Positions 1 through 6,940 of a stretch of DNA of 7,126 bases are shown in pieces. The translations under genes and the position numbers were made by a program. The stretch is taken from NCBI GenBank assembly GCA_002408185.1, contig DHQV01000055.1:278555-285680 (forward strand), written 5' to 3'. Below the pieces are notes generated by a model. It had not been told where the DNA came from. It was given only the letters and a program-made list of their open reading frames with translations, and made no database searches. The number at the start of each line of letters is the position of its first letter. Position 1 is the first letter of the stretch. This stretch comes from Deltaproteobacteria bacterium UBA5329. Its GTDB lineage: Bacteria; Desulfobacterota; Syntrophorhabdia; Syntrophorhabdales; Syntrophorhabdaceae.

Positions 1-184
1 CCTCGAATACCTGGACCATCGCCTTTTTTCCGTTCACTTCGAGGACACGTCCCCTGCGGACGCTCCCGTCCTGCATCTTGATGTCCGCCAGTTCGCCATA
101 GGTGACCCCTTCGACATCGTCTACAAGCATCAGGGGGCCGGCTATTTCTTTTACTGTCCTGTATTCTCGAATGATATTCCCCAT
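1..184 (-). CDS. atpB: V/A-type ATPase subunit B, N-terminal fragment (gene runs off the left edge)
   Basis: The first 61 codons of the non-catalytic B subunit, which alternates with A in the A3B3 hexamer head. The fragment begins MGNIIREYRTVKEIAGPLML and reaches a VQVFE segment. Both match the N-terminal beta-barrel of V/A-type B subunits (a short lead-in, then 'YRTV..I.GPLM.V', and an ending before 'VQVFEGT'). The nucleotide-site region and the C-terminal domain lie outside the window, so integrity cannot be judged. The ATG at 184-182 is 19 nt after the A stop codon and is preceded by a GAGG element about 9 nt upstream. Its place directly after A is the standard A-B order. Identification rests on this short segment together with the operon position. 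Confidence 0.93.
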   Translation of the reverse strand, partial: MGNIIREYRTVKEIAGPLMLVDDVEGVTYGELADIKMQDGSVRRGRVLEVNGKKAMVQVFE

Positions 185-203
185 TATTACCTACCTCGCG
201 ATT

Positions 204-1961
204 TTACCAGACCAATGCCCGGATGCTGTTCACGATATCGTTCTCTATGGATTCGAAGCGCTCCATATTATCCTCCGGTATAAGCTTCGCCCTCGATATA
301 TCTTCCAGGACGTTAAGCTTCAAGAGGGCATCGAGTGTTGCGCCGTCGGCCAGGCCCGACCGTATCTCGTCGTAGTAACGGAGTATCAGGTTAAGGAGCC
401 TGAATTGCTTCTTTGGCGACGTGTACGTGTCGCGGTCGTCAAAGGCATTTTGATGGAGGAAGTCTTCACGGATCATGCGTGCGGCCTGCATGAGCAGTCT
501 GTCATCGGTCGTGAGCGAATCGATGCCGACAAGGCGGACGAGTTCGTCGAGTTCTGCCTCCTTCTGTAGGATGGTCATGGCACGTTTCCTGTTGACCGAC
601 CACATTGCGTCTATATTCTTGTCGGCGCGTCCGTCTACCATGTCCTGGTAAAGCGAATAGGACGACAGCCAGTTGATTGCAGGAAAATGCCTCGAGAATG
701 CAAGCTTATCGTCGAGTCCCCAGTAGACCTTGACGACCCTGAGTGTCGTCTGGACGACCGGTTCGGAAAGGTCGCCGCCGGGGGGTGACACTGCCCCGAT
801 GACAGAAACCGTTCCGCGGCGGTCGGCCGATCCGGCGCAGACGACCGAACCTGCACGTTCGTAGAACCCCGCTATGCGCGATCCGAGATATGCCGGGTAT
901 CCCTCCTCGCCGGGCATTTCTTCGAGACGCCCCGATATCTCGCGCATCGCCTCGGCCCAGCGGCTTGTCGAGTCTGCCATAAGGGCGACCGAGTATCCCA
1001 TATCCCGGAAATACTCGGCGATCGCGATGCCTGTAAAAACACTTGCTTCCCGGGCGGCGACCGGCATATTTGATGTGTTTGCGATGAGGACGGTGCGTTC
1101 CATAAGAGGTTCACCCGTCGCCGGGTCCTTGAGATGGGGGAATTCCATAAGGACGTCCGTCATTTCATTGCCGCGTTCGCCGCAGCCGACATACACGACG
1201 ATCTGGGCATCTGCCCACTTGGCAAGCTGATGCTGGACGACCGTCTTGCCGCTGCCGAAAGGTCCCGGCACGCACGCAGTGCCTCCTTTGGCAATAGGAA
1301 AGAACATGTCGATGATGCGCTGGCCTGTGACCATCGTCTCGGTCGGAGCTATCTTCCGTTTCACCGGGCGAGGATCGCGCACCGGCCATCGCTGCACCAT
1401 GGTCACGCTGAAAAGTCCCTGCGTGCCTTCGATAACCGCGATTTCAGTGTCCACGTTGCCTGTCACGGGACCGATCCTTTTTACGATCCCGGACTTCCCG
1501 GGCGGGACCATTATCCCGTGGGTTACGATCGCGCTTTCCTGGACGGTACCCAGGATATCTCCTCCTGTCACGACATCTCCGATCTTGACGCTTGGTATGA
1601 AATCCCATTTCTTCGTTCTGTCAAGAGCAGGCCGTTGGGTGCCCCTGACGATATATTCCCCAAAATCGTGTGCCAGGACGTCTAGCGGCCTTTGTATCCC
1701 GTCATAAATGGAACGAATGAGCCCGGGCCCGAGTTCGACACTGAGCGGCTCCTGGGTCCGGACGACAGGCTGACCCGGCCCGATACCTTCAGTCTCTTCG
1801 TATGTTTGGATCGAATACTCATCGCCCTTGATCTCGATAATCTCACCGAACAGCTTCAGGTCCCCTACGCGGACCATTTCGTACATGCGCGCGCCCTTGA
1901 GCCCCTGCGCCACAACGAGAGGTCCCGAGACTTTTATTACCCGTCCCACAATCTCACTCAT
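204..1961 (-). CDS. atpA: V/A-type ATPase catalytic subunit A
   Basis: Catalytic subunit of the cytoplasmic A3B3 head, which couples ATP hydrolysis or synthesis to ion movement through the membrane ring. The 585-residue length is typical of the family. In order: an N-terminal beta-barrel (about 1-70); the extra 'non-homologous' bulge domain that separates A-type from F-type beta subunits (about 110-190); the P-loop GPFGSGKT at 233-240; GERGNE at 261-266 with the presumed catalytic Glu262; Walker B and the following segment VALMADSTSRWAEA from 325; SPPGGDLSEPV from 392; and a helical C-terminal domain. All key residues are present. The ATG follows a GAGGGA element that overlaps the end of subunit F, with only 3 nt between the F stop and this start, so translation is probably coupled. 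GPFGSGKT is the form usual in archaeal and bacterial A-type enzymes. Confidence 0.99.
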   Translation of the reverse strand: MSEIVGRVIKVSGPLVVAQGLKGARMYEMVRVGDLKLFGEIIEIKGDEYSIQTYEETEGIGPGQPVVRTQEPLSVELGPGLIRSIYDGIQRPLDVLAHDFGEYIVRGTQRPALDRTKKWDFIPSVKIGDVVTGGDILGTVQESAIVTHGIMVPPGKSGIVKRIGPVTGNVDTEIAVIEGTQGLFSVTMVQRWPVRDPRPVKRKIAPTETMVTGQRIIDMFFPIAKGGTACVPGPFGSGKTVVQHQLAKWADAQIVVYVGCGERGNEMTDVLMEFPHLKDPATGEPLMERTVLIANTSNMPVAAREASVFTGIAIAEYFRDMGYSVALMADSTSRWAEAMREISGRLEEMPGEEGYPAYLGSRIAGFYERAGSVVCAGSADRRGTVSVIGAVSPPGGDLSEPVVQTTLRVVKVYWGLDDKLAFSRHFPAINWLSSYSLYQDMVDGRADKNIDAMWSVNRKRAMTILQKEAELDELVRLVGIDSLTTDDRLLMQAARMIREDFLHQNAFDDRDTYTSPKKQFRLLNLILRYYDEIRSGLADGATLDALLKLNVLEDISRAKLIPEDNMERFESIENDIVNSIRALVW

Positions 1962-1964
1962 ACG

Positions 1965-2318
1965 TCATCCCTCATTTGCACCCGCCGTTCCATCCTTTTT
2001 GAACAGGTCTATCCCCACCGATCGCTCCACGGCTTTTCTCATTTCGTTATATGTTGTTCGCGGACTATCCTCGTACATGGGAATTACAGTCAAAATCACG
2101 GAACTTCGTGACCGGAACTCCTCGATAACGCCTTTTGGAGCATCCGCGACAATGCTTTCCGTCATGAGGACAAGCCCGACGTCATGCCTTCTTGTGAGTC
2201 TGAAAAGTTCCTCAGCCAGGTCCTTCGGGTCTGATACGGGCACGACCTCGAATCCTATTCCCTTAAAACCGAGTACCAGGTGTTTTTCCCCTACTATGCA
2301 AGCTTTAGCCACCGACAT
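1965..2318 (-). CDS. atpF: V/A-type ATPase subunit F (central stalk)
   Basis: A small central-stalk subunit of 117 residues that binds subunit D in the rotor and influences coupling. The family fold is a CheY-like alpha/beta domain. The start MSVAKACIVGEKHLVLGF corresponds to the usual first strand and 'LGF' turn. The central GLVLMTESIVAD (about 48-59) matches the 'GIILITEDIA' strand-helix typical of F subunits, and the end RKAVERSVGIDL (about 94-105) matches the C-terminal helix. A short polar tail follows. The start lies inside the C gene, overlapping it by 14 nt. The GAGG next to the ATG is too close to act as a normal ribosome-binding site, so initiation probably depends on translation of C. 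Subunit F is called NtpG in Enterococcus. Confidence 0.95.
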   Translation of the reverse strand: MSVAKACIVGEKHLVLGFKGIGFEVVPVSDPKDLAEELFRLTRRHDVGLVLMTESIVADAPKGVIEEFRSRSSVILTVIPMYEDSPRTTYNEMRKAVERSVGIDLFKKDGTAGANEG

Positions 2319-3315
2319 ACCTCAATCGTGCTCCAAGGACATCCGCATCGATCCTGTTGATCTTTCCCGTTACAACGAGCTTCAGGTTCTGCATTTCCGC
2401 TTCGAGAGCCATTAAAAAATCGAAGACCCGTTCAGGTCCCGACGTCTCGAAGCGTGCATATGTTGCCATGTGCAGGACCAGGTTGGTCACTTTGAGCTCG
2501 AATGTGGATATCTGCTCATCGTAAGGCATCTGCAGTGCCCTCGAGAAGAGATCGCCTATCTCCCCTCCTATTATGTCCGGCCAGACCGCGGGATCGGGCA
2601 TATCCGACAGCTCGAAAACCAGGGAATTTTCCTCTCCTAAGGGCATCATGTAATCCACAATACTTTTGAGATCCCTGCCCTGCCTGAGGACGCGCCAGAG
2701 AGCGGAAACCGTGTGGCCGACAACCAGTTCTAGTACACATACCTGGATGAGAGGGCTGTCTATCTGGGCGGCAAGGTCGAGCATATGCCTCAGGTAGGCG
2801 CCGTCGACAAATACATCCGAAGCCGTTTCATCGAGTTCATCGAGGTCCATCGCCGGCCCGGTTATCCTTTCCCGGAATGGCGCCGGCAGGTCGCCGTAAT
2901 CCCGGTCGAGGACAGAGTAGATGATATGTTCGGAAATGGTTCCGGGCAGGAAGGGGACCCCTTCCATCCTGGAAAGAGCATATTTAATGTTCAAATAGTC
3001 ATTCCTGATAAGAAATAGATTGGCCGGCACAGGGGAAGGGCTGTCCTCCCGTATCGATACAGCAAGGTCATAAAAACACCTGTCAGCGACAGCACTGAAA
3101 TCTTCCCATGGTATGCCCGGGCCAAGATAATCTTCGATGAAGGTACCCTGCAAATGCTGGAAAATATCCTCCGTATGGTGCATTTCAATGATCGATGGAT
3201 AAAACTCCTTTGAGAGCAGCTTCCCTTCAAGCGCACTGATCCTTCCGCAGACAAAGCCCCATTCGGGGCGGTTTTTGAGGGAAGGGGGCAAAAGTGATGT
3301 CGTTAGCGTCGTCAT
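2305..3315 (-). CDS. atpC: V/A-type ATPase subunit C (d-like rotor-to-ring connector)
   Basis: The funnel-shaped connector (homologue of eukaryotic subunit d) that seats the D/F central shaft on the K ring. The 336-residue length fits the family. Near the N-terminus, WGFVCGRISALEGKLL (residues 19-34) is a variant of the family's 'YAxARVRALExxLL' opening. Later helical stretches such as FLIRNDYLNIKYALS (about 101-115) match the conserved 'D..NIK..LR' motif of these proteins. The protein is mostly alpha-helical with no predicted membrane segment. The ATG overlaps the stop codon of E as ATGA (4 nt), a classic coupling junction, and I see no strong ribosome-binding site of its own. Divergence from model C proteins appears greater than for A, K or I, but order and motifs make the call secure. 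Confidence 0.94.
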   Translation of the reverse strand: MTTLTTSLLPPSLKNRPEWGFVCGRISALEGKLLSKEFYPSIIEMHHTEDIFQHLQGTFIEDYLGPGIPWEDFSAVADRCFYDLAVSIREDSPSPVPANLFLIRNDYLNIKYALSRMEGVPFLPGTISEHIIYSVLDRDYGDLPAPFRERITGPAMDLDELDETASDVFVDGAYLRHMLDLAAQIDSPLIQVCVLELVVGHTVSALWRVLRQGRDLKSIVDYMMPLGEENSLVFELSDMPDPAVWPDIIGGEIGDLFSRALQMPYDEQISTFELKVTNLVLHMATYARFETSGPERVFDFLMALEAEMQNLKLVVTGKINRIDADVLGARLRYVGG

Positions 3316-3899
3316 ATGTTTGTCAGGTCCCGTGCAATGTCGGGTAATAATTCCTTTTCTATGCCGTCGAGTATTGTCCGTACGGTCGAATCTATTTCAT
3401 AGTTCTCGCCTATGAAGAGAAAACCTCCTTTTTCCTCAAGCGGTGCTTCGTCAATTACCAGCACGGCCTGGCCGGAACGGCCGGCATTCATCTCGTTGAG
3501 GATCTCAACGAATATCTCGCGATCGTCAGGATGCACCCGGACCTTCCCGCCACGGTCAGCTGCGACACGCACCAGGAACCCCTGCATGATACGCCGGTAC
3601 TCTTCGGGAGGCCATGCCAGGATCATTTCTTCAGCTTTTTTGAAAATGGCACGGATCGAGACATTTTTGGCTTCCAGGATTTCCTTGGCGGCTGCTCCCT
3701 GATGTTGGGACAGTTGTCTCGAATAATCCTCCTCTATAAGCCGCGACCGGGTTTGGAAAAGGTATTGAAATTCCCGCCTGAGGTTTCCTTTTTCTGTCTC
3801 GGCTTTTTTCGCAGCCTCATTCTCCGCCGCGGCGCTTATATGCTCGGCCTCCGTGCGCGAGGCCTTGAGGACCGTTTCTTTTATCTTGTCAAGGCTCAC
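3312..3899 (-). CDS. atpE: V/A-type ATPase subunit E (peripheral stalk)
   Basis: A peripheral-stalk subunit that pairs with H/G as a long coiled coil and holds the A3B3 head against rotation. It has 195 residues. The N-terminal half (about 1-95) is a charged, Ala/Glu/Lys/Arg-rich helix suited to a coiled coil. The C-terminal half is the globular head-binding domain, ending in a GGFLF...NYEIDSTVRTIL segment (about 158-178) and then EKELLPDIARDL, which match the conserved 'GGF.....YEID.T....L......L.P.IA..LF' signature. The initiation codon is GTG at 3899-3897, preceded by AGGA with a 7-nt spacer. It lies 12 nt after the K stop. A downstream ATG start would remove part of the coiled coil, so the GTG is preferred. 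Confidence 0.95.
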   Translation of the reverse strand: MSLDKIKETVLKASRTEAEHISAAAENEAAKKAETEKGNLRREFQYLFQTRSRLIEEDYSRQLSQHQGAAAKEILEAKNVSIRAIFKKAEEMILAWPPEEYRRIMQGFLVRVAADRGGKVRVHPDDREIFVEILNEMNAGRSGQAVLVIDEAPLEEKGGFLFIGENYEIDSTVRTILDGIEKELLPDIARDLTNI

Positions 3900-3911
3900 T
3901 ATAATTTCCTC

Positions 3912-4427
3912 TCATCGCACCGCCTGCTGGATGATCGATGGCTGGGTCAGGAATATTATAAACAATATCGTCGCGAGAAGGGCAACGACCGCGTATGTTT
4001 CGACAAATGCGGGGAAAAGGATCGCACGCCCTGCCGATTCAGGTCTTCGTGCAATGAGCGAAATACCCGCAGCCGACGCTTCTCCTTGCTTGATGGCGGA
4101 CATCAGCTGCGCAATGCCGTCGCCGAGCCCGATAAAGAAAAGGGCGATGCCCGTGCCAAGTGTTATCTTTAGACTGCCTCCGCCGATGAGTCCGGTCTGG
4201 GTCATGATGAGTATAGCGGCAATGAAGCCATAGAACCCTTGTGTGCCGGGGAGTGCCACCATAACGAGCATCCTTCCGAAAAGCTCCGGCTTCTCCCGCA
4301 TGACACCGGCAGCGGCATGTGAAGCTATCGCAATCCCGTAAGCCGAGCCGGCGCCGGCAAGCCCGAATGCAAGCCCTGCGCCCGCATAACAAAGGCCGCG
4401 GCCAATTTCGATCCATTCAGGGGTCAT
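3912..4427 (-). CDS. atpK: V/A-type ATPase membrane-ring subunit K (duplicated four-helix proteolipid)
   Basis: The ion-carrying rotor-ring subunit in the membrane. Its 171 residues form two fused hairpins (helices about 11-40, 50-78, 87-118 and 133-161), the double-length form known from Enterococcus NtpK and eukaryotic c subunits. In the first hairpin the carboxylate is replaced: LPGTQGFYG (59-67) has Gln63. The second hairpin carries the single ion-binding Glu143 in FVETYA. By hand alignment, Leu59, Thr62, Gln63, Tyr66, Gln114 and Glu143 correspond to Leu61, Thr64, Gln65, Tyr68, Gln110 and Glu139 of E. hirae NtpK, the residues around its bound Na+. Helix 3 also holds an unusual Asp103. The ATG is served by GGAGGA at 4436-4441 with an 8-nt spacer, and an 11-codon frame overlaps this start. 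Confidence 0.97.
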   Translation of the reverse strand: MTPEWIEIGRGLCYAGAGLAFGLAGAGSAYGIAIASHAAAGVMREKPELFGRMLVMVALPGTQGFYGFIAAILIMTQTGLIGGGSLKITLGTGIALFFIGLGDGIAQLMSAIKQGEASAAGISLIARRPESAGRAILFPAFVETYAVVALLATILFIIFLTQPSIIQQAVR

Positions 4428-4459
4428 AGCTTTATTCCTCCGAGATTCATTTTATTCAT
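4424..4459 (-). CDS. Possible 11-residue leader peptide coupled to atpK
   Basis: A short frame encoding MNKMNLGGIKL. It begins at the very end of atpI (its ATG overlaps the last I codons, and I stops at 4452) and ends in TGA overlapping the atpK ATG as ATGA. Its start is preceded by AAAGGAGGA (4468-4476) with an 8-nt spacer, the best Shine-Dalgarno match in the window. The atpK ribosome-binding site lies inside this frame, as its Gly-Gly codons. This layout would let ribosomes reload at the I-K junction and keep the K start open. There is no evidence that the peptide itself has a function. It may be a chance frame, and the strong upstream site could simply be part of the I C-terminal coding sequence. 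Confidence 0.35.
   Translation of the reverse strand: MNKMNLGGIKL
4436..4441 (-). promoter_or_regulatory. Ribosome-binding site of atpK
   Basis: GGAGGA on the minus strand, 8 nt before the atpK ATG. It lies in the 24-nt gap between the I stop and the K start. A second, longer match (AAAGGAGGA) lies about 30 nt upstream in the end of I, so the I-K junction carries two strong sites in tandem. This fits the need for many K copies per single I. Confidence 0.75.
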
Positions 4460-6539
4460 TGCCTGTATCCTCCTTTCTGATCACACATATCGGTGAATCA
4501 AATCCCAGTGCCTGAAAAGGACGCGCGCCCGCGTCGTAAAACCGTCCGAAGAACTCGACGAAGACGAGACGCATGGAATGTACAAAGGCACCGAGAAGGC
4601 TTATCACGAAATTGAAGGCATGCCCGAGGACAACTATTATTATAAAGAAAAATATCCCGACATACGGGATGTCCTTCAAGAGTCCGCCCAGCATATTGAA
4701 AGTCATACCTATGATGCTTGTTGTAAGCCCAAGGGCAAGCAACCTGCAATACGAAAGAACATCCCCGGTAAATGCGGTAATTCCGTAACTGCCCACTATT
4801 CCGTAAAGGCTGACAATTCCTCCGAGTATGCGGGTCGCGGGGTTCTTGAGCTCGCGGCCCTGTGTGAGTATCAACCCCAGGGCCCCGGCACCGAACAATA
4901 CAATACCGGCACGGTATATTAGTTGTGGAGTATCGACAAATAATTTACTGACGATCGTAAGAAGTCCCGGCAGGATCAGGTACCAGAAGAACCCATCGAA
5001 AAATGCGCTTTTCCAATCGCCCTCCCGTATTGAACCGTACATTTTAAGTGCTATCCCGAAAAACTGATTCATGACGCCGATAAACAAAGCCAGCAGGAGT
5101 GCAGGAATTGTCTTGCTGATAGGGTCCAGCACAGCGAATGTGGCCTGGATCTTCATAAGGAAGTTGTCCTGGCCCAGGTATTTTTCCATGTAAAGGTCCC
5201 CGAACCACGATCCGAGAAGCGAGCCGAAGATAACAGTACTTATGCCGCCCATGAGAAGTATCCTTCCGAAATCGGCCACACCCTGGTATTGCTTCGTCCT
5301 CTTGATCAGGTACAATGAGGTCGCGATGAGCATCAGGCCGTAGCCGACATCGGAGAAGCATATGCCGAAAAAGATATAAAAATTCAAATGAAGGTATGGG
5401 GTCGGGTCAAAACTCCTGTAAGGCGGTAATCCAAACATCTCGACGAGCAATGAAAGGGGGCGCAGTACTTTCGGCAGTGAAAGGCTGACGGGGACATTTT
5501 CGTCGGGGCCGGGATCTTCAAGGATGACGACCGATTCGGAAAACTCTTTTTCGAACATCGATCTTAAGCGCCCGGTATCGCGTTCCCGGATATAACCGGT
5601 AAGGATATGCACCCATTTGCCGCCGAGGGTTTTTTCCAGCGCTAGACGTTCATTCTTGCTTGCCGTCCAGAAAGCTTTGAGGGTGATGAGGGTTCGCCGG
5701 TCAGCCGTAAAAGTTTCGACCTTCGCAATATTCTCTTCGATAGCCGCCGAGAGTTGTACGGCATCTTCGCTGAGCTCTTTTATATGGTCTTCGATCGTCC
5801 CGGAGAAAGCCGGAAGCTGTATCTCGACGAACCCAAGCTTTGCGAGGCCGTTCTTTATCTCATCGATATCTTCCTTCAGGGCAGCGATGATCAGCCGCTG
5901 CGCGTCCTTTACATTCCTGGCAATCCTGGGTGCTTCCCGGACCGTGCCATCATTTTGTTTCTGGGCAGAATGCTCAACAATCTCCCAGGCAATTGATTTC
6001 CAGGGATACGACGGCCTGTCGAGATCGGAAAGATTCGCCCGGGGGATATAGCCGAAGATGAGCTCGATCCTGCGCGGACGCCGAAAATCGTCCATGCTGA
6101 AGGGAATATCAGCCAGCGGCATGAGCGACACAAGCTGATTCTCGATATCGGCGCGGGTCCGTTCATTCCGCCTCAATACATCATCGAGTTGACTGGCTAT
6201 TTTAAAACGGGCATTGAGATCGTAACTCTCGGTTGCATATCGCAGGTCTTCTTTGTCTATCAGCTGAGGGATCGGTGTCAACCCTTGAAAAAATCCCGGT
6301 TCTTCCGGCGCATACGATTTGAGGAGATTGAGGATAGTGTCGATCTTTCGCAGTATATCGTCTATATCCTCTGTCGATATGTTCTTCCGGCGCATGTAAC
6401 CGGCCCCGGAGCCAACGGCCAGGTGATCGCCAGCATCGGTGACGTCGACAGCTCCAAGAGAACTGACGGCACGCATGATCCGTTTATTGCTCTGAACCGG
6501 ACTCAGTATTGTCAGTTTCTTGATAGGTTCGATCGCCAT
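4452..6539 (-). CDS. atpI: V/A-type ATPase subunit I (membrane stator, a-subunit homologue)
   Basis: The stator subunit that forms the ion half-channels beside the K ring and anchors the peripheral stalks. It has 695 residues. The N-terminal half (about 1-370) is cytoplasmic, with long charged helices suited to a folded-back coiled coil. The C-terminal part has about seven or eight membrane helices (from about 385 to 662). Two conserved arginines of the ion path are visible: Arg599 in LSYCRLLALGL and Arg657 in FVHSMRLVFVEFFGRFY, matching the family's 'SY.RL.ALGL' and 'H..RL.fVEFf.kFY' motifs. The ATG lies 3 nt after the H stop (TAA ACA ATG) with no clear ribosome-binding site, so initiation probably depends on translation of H. 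The protein is intact. A Cys precedes Arg599 where Ala or Val is more usual. Confidence 0.98.
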   Translation of the reverse strand: MAIEPIKKLTILSPVQSNKRIMRAVSSLGAVDVTDAGDHLAVGSGAGYMRRKNISTEDIDDILRKIDTILNLLKSYAPEEPGFFQGLTPIPQLIDKEDLRYATESYDLNARFKIASQLDDVLRRNERTRADIENQLVSLMPLADIPFSMDDFRRPRRIELIFGYIPRANLSDLDRPSYPWKSIAWEIVEHSAQKQNDGTVREAPRIARNVKDAQRLIIAALKEDIDEIKNGLAKLGFVEIQLPAFSGTIEDHIKELSEDAVQLSAAIEENIAKVETFTADRRTLITLKAFWTASKNERLALEKTLGGKWVHILTGYIRERDTGRLRSMFEKEFSESVVILEDPGPDENVPVSLSLPKVLRPLSLLVEMFGLPPYRSFDPTPYLHLNFYIFFGICFSDVGYGLMLIATSLYLIKRTKQYQGVADFGRILLMGGISTVIFGSLLGSWFGDLYMEKYLGQDNFLMKIQATFAVLDPISKTIPALLLALFIGVMNQFFGIALKMYGSIREGDWKSAFFDGFFWYLILPGLLTIVSKLFVDTPQLIYRAGIVLFGAGALGLILTQGRELKNPATRILGGIVSLYGIVGSYGITAFTGDVLSYCRLLALGLTTSIIGMTFNMLGGLLKDIPYVGIFFFIIIVVLGHAFNFVISLLGAFVHSMRLVFVEFFGRFYDAGARPFQALGFDSPICVIRKEDTGNE
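4468..4476 (-). promoter_or_regulatory. Second strong Shine-Dalgarno sequence, inside the 3' end of atpI
   Basis: AAAGGAGGA on the minus strand, an uninterrupted complement of the usual 16S rRNA tail. It lies 8 nt before an ATG that opens the 11-codon frame at 4459-4424. It also encodes part of the Arg-Lys-Glu-Asp tail of subunit I, so coding constraint alone could explain it. Confidence 0.5.
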
Positions 6540-6542
6540 TGT

Positions 6543-6854
6543 TTACCAGTTGTTGAATCTATCGATTATTTTTCTTGCCTGAAAAACGATGTAATCGTCC
6601 GGCAATTTTCTGAGGGTATCGAGTTTTTCGGACCTCCTCCGGTTAATTTCAGCCAGTTCATCCTGATAGCGCTTTTCCGCTTCAGCTTTGAATTGCTGAA
6701 GCCTGGTCTCGAGGTCCCCGGCCAGTTCATCGCGATACCGTGCGATCTCATCCCGGGATGCCTCATGGATCCTTTTCGAATTGGCCTGGGCCTGCTCGAC
6801 TATGAGATCGGCTTCTTTTTCCAGGGAGATTATATGGTCAATGAGAGACACCAT
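6543..6854 (-). CDS. atpH: V/A-type ATPase subunit H (G in Thermus; peripheral-stalk coiled coil)
   Basis: The partner of subunit E in the peripheral stalk. The 103 residues are almost entirely a charged helix rich in Glu, Lys, Arg, Gln and Ala, with hydrophobic residues at coiled-coil spacing (about 7-85), and end in FQARKIIDRFNNW. No catalytic domain is expected. I choose the ATG at 6854 because AAAGGA (6862-6867) sits 7 nt upstream. A longer reading from a TTG at 6881 adds nine polar residues (starting with NQTTKDGD if the TTG is read as Met) but lacks a ribosome-binding site. Sequence conservation in this family is low, so the call rests on length, coiled-coil character and position as first gene before I. 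Confidence 0.88.
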   Translation of the reverse strand: MVSLIDHIISLEKEADLIVEQAQANSKRIHEASRDEIARYRDELAGDLETRLQQFKAEAEKRYQDELAEINRRRSEKLDTLRKLPDDYIVFQARKIIDRFNNW

Positions 6855-6861
6855 GTCGCCG

Positions 6862-6867
6862 TCCTTT
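6862..6867 (-). promoter_or_regulatory. Ribosome-binding site that fixes the atpH start
   Basis: AAAGGA on the minus strand, with a 7-nt spacer to the ATG at 6854. It lies within the extra codons of the longer TTG-initiated reading, which argues that those codons are untranslated leader. Confidence 0.7.
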
Positions 6868-6940
6868 GTAGTCTGGTTCAAAAAACTCGCGTTGCATGTC
6901 AGTCGGTTTATTTGCTTGCTGCCCCGGTTAAGTCCTTAGT

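Noticed and set aside
1134..1685. A 183-codon plus-strand open frame opposite atpA
   Set aside because: It lies wholly antisense to the highly conserved catalytic core of subunit A, including the P-loop, and has no ribosome-binding site or recognisable domain.
1828..2415. A 195-codon plus-strand open frame spanning the A, F and C junctions
   Set aside because: It crosses three real genes in antisense, and its composition (rich in Ser, Thr, Pro and Arg) is typical of a shadow frame.
4427..4459. I-K gap as a remnant of a lost gene
   Set aside because: The gap is only 24 nt, and the I-K adjacency is the normal operon order; the short frame is better treated as a possible regulatory element.
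4578..4922. Plus-strand frames opposite the membrane part of atpI
   Set aside because: The minus strand clearly encodes the conserved arginine motifs of subunit I here. The plus-strand products look like reverse shadows.
6542..6548. Possible frameshift or fusion between H and I, since only 3 nt separate them
   Set aside because: H ends cleanly with TAA after a normal C-terminus and I starts with a typical N-terminus, so they are separate coupled genes.
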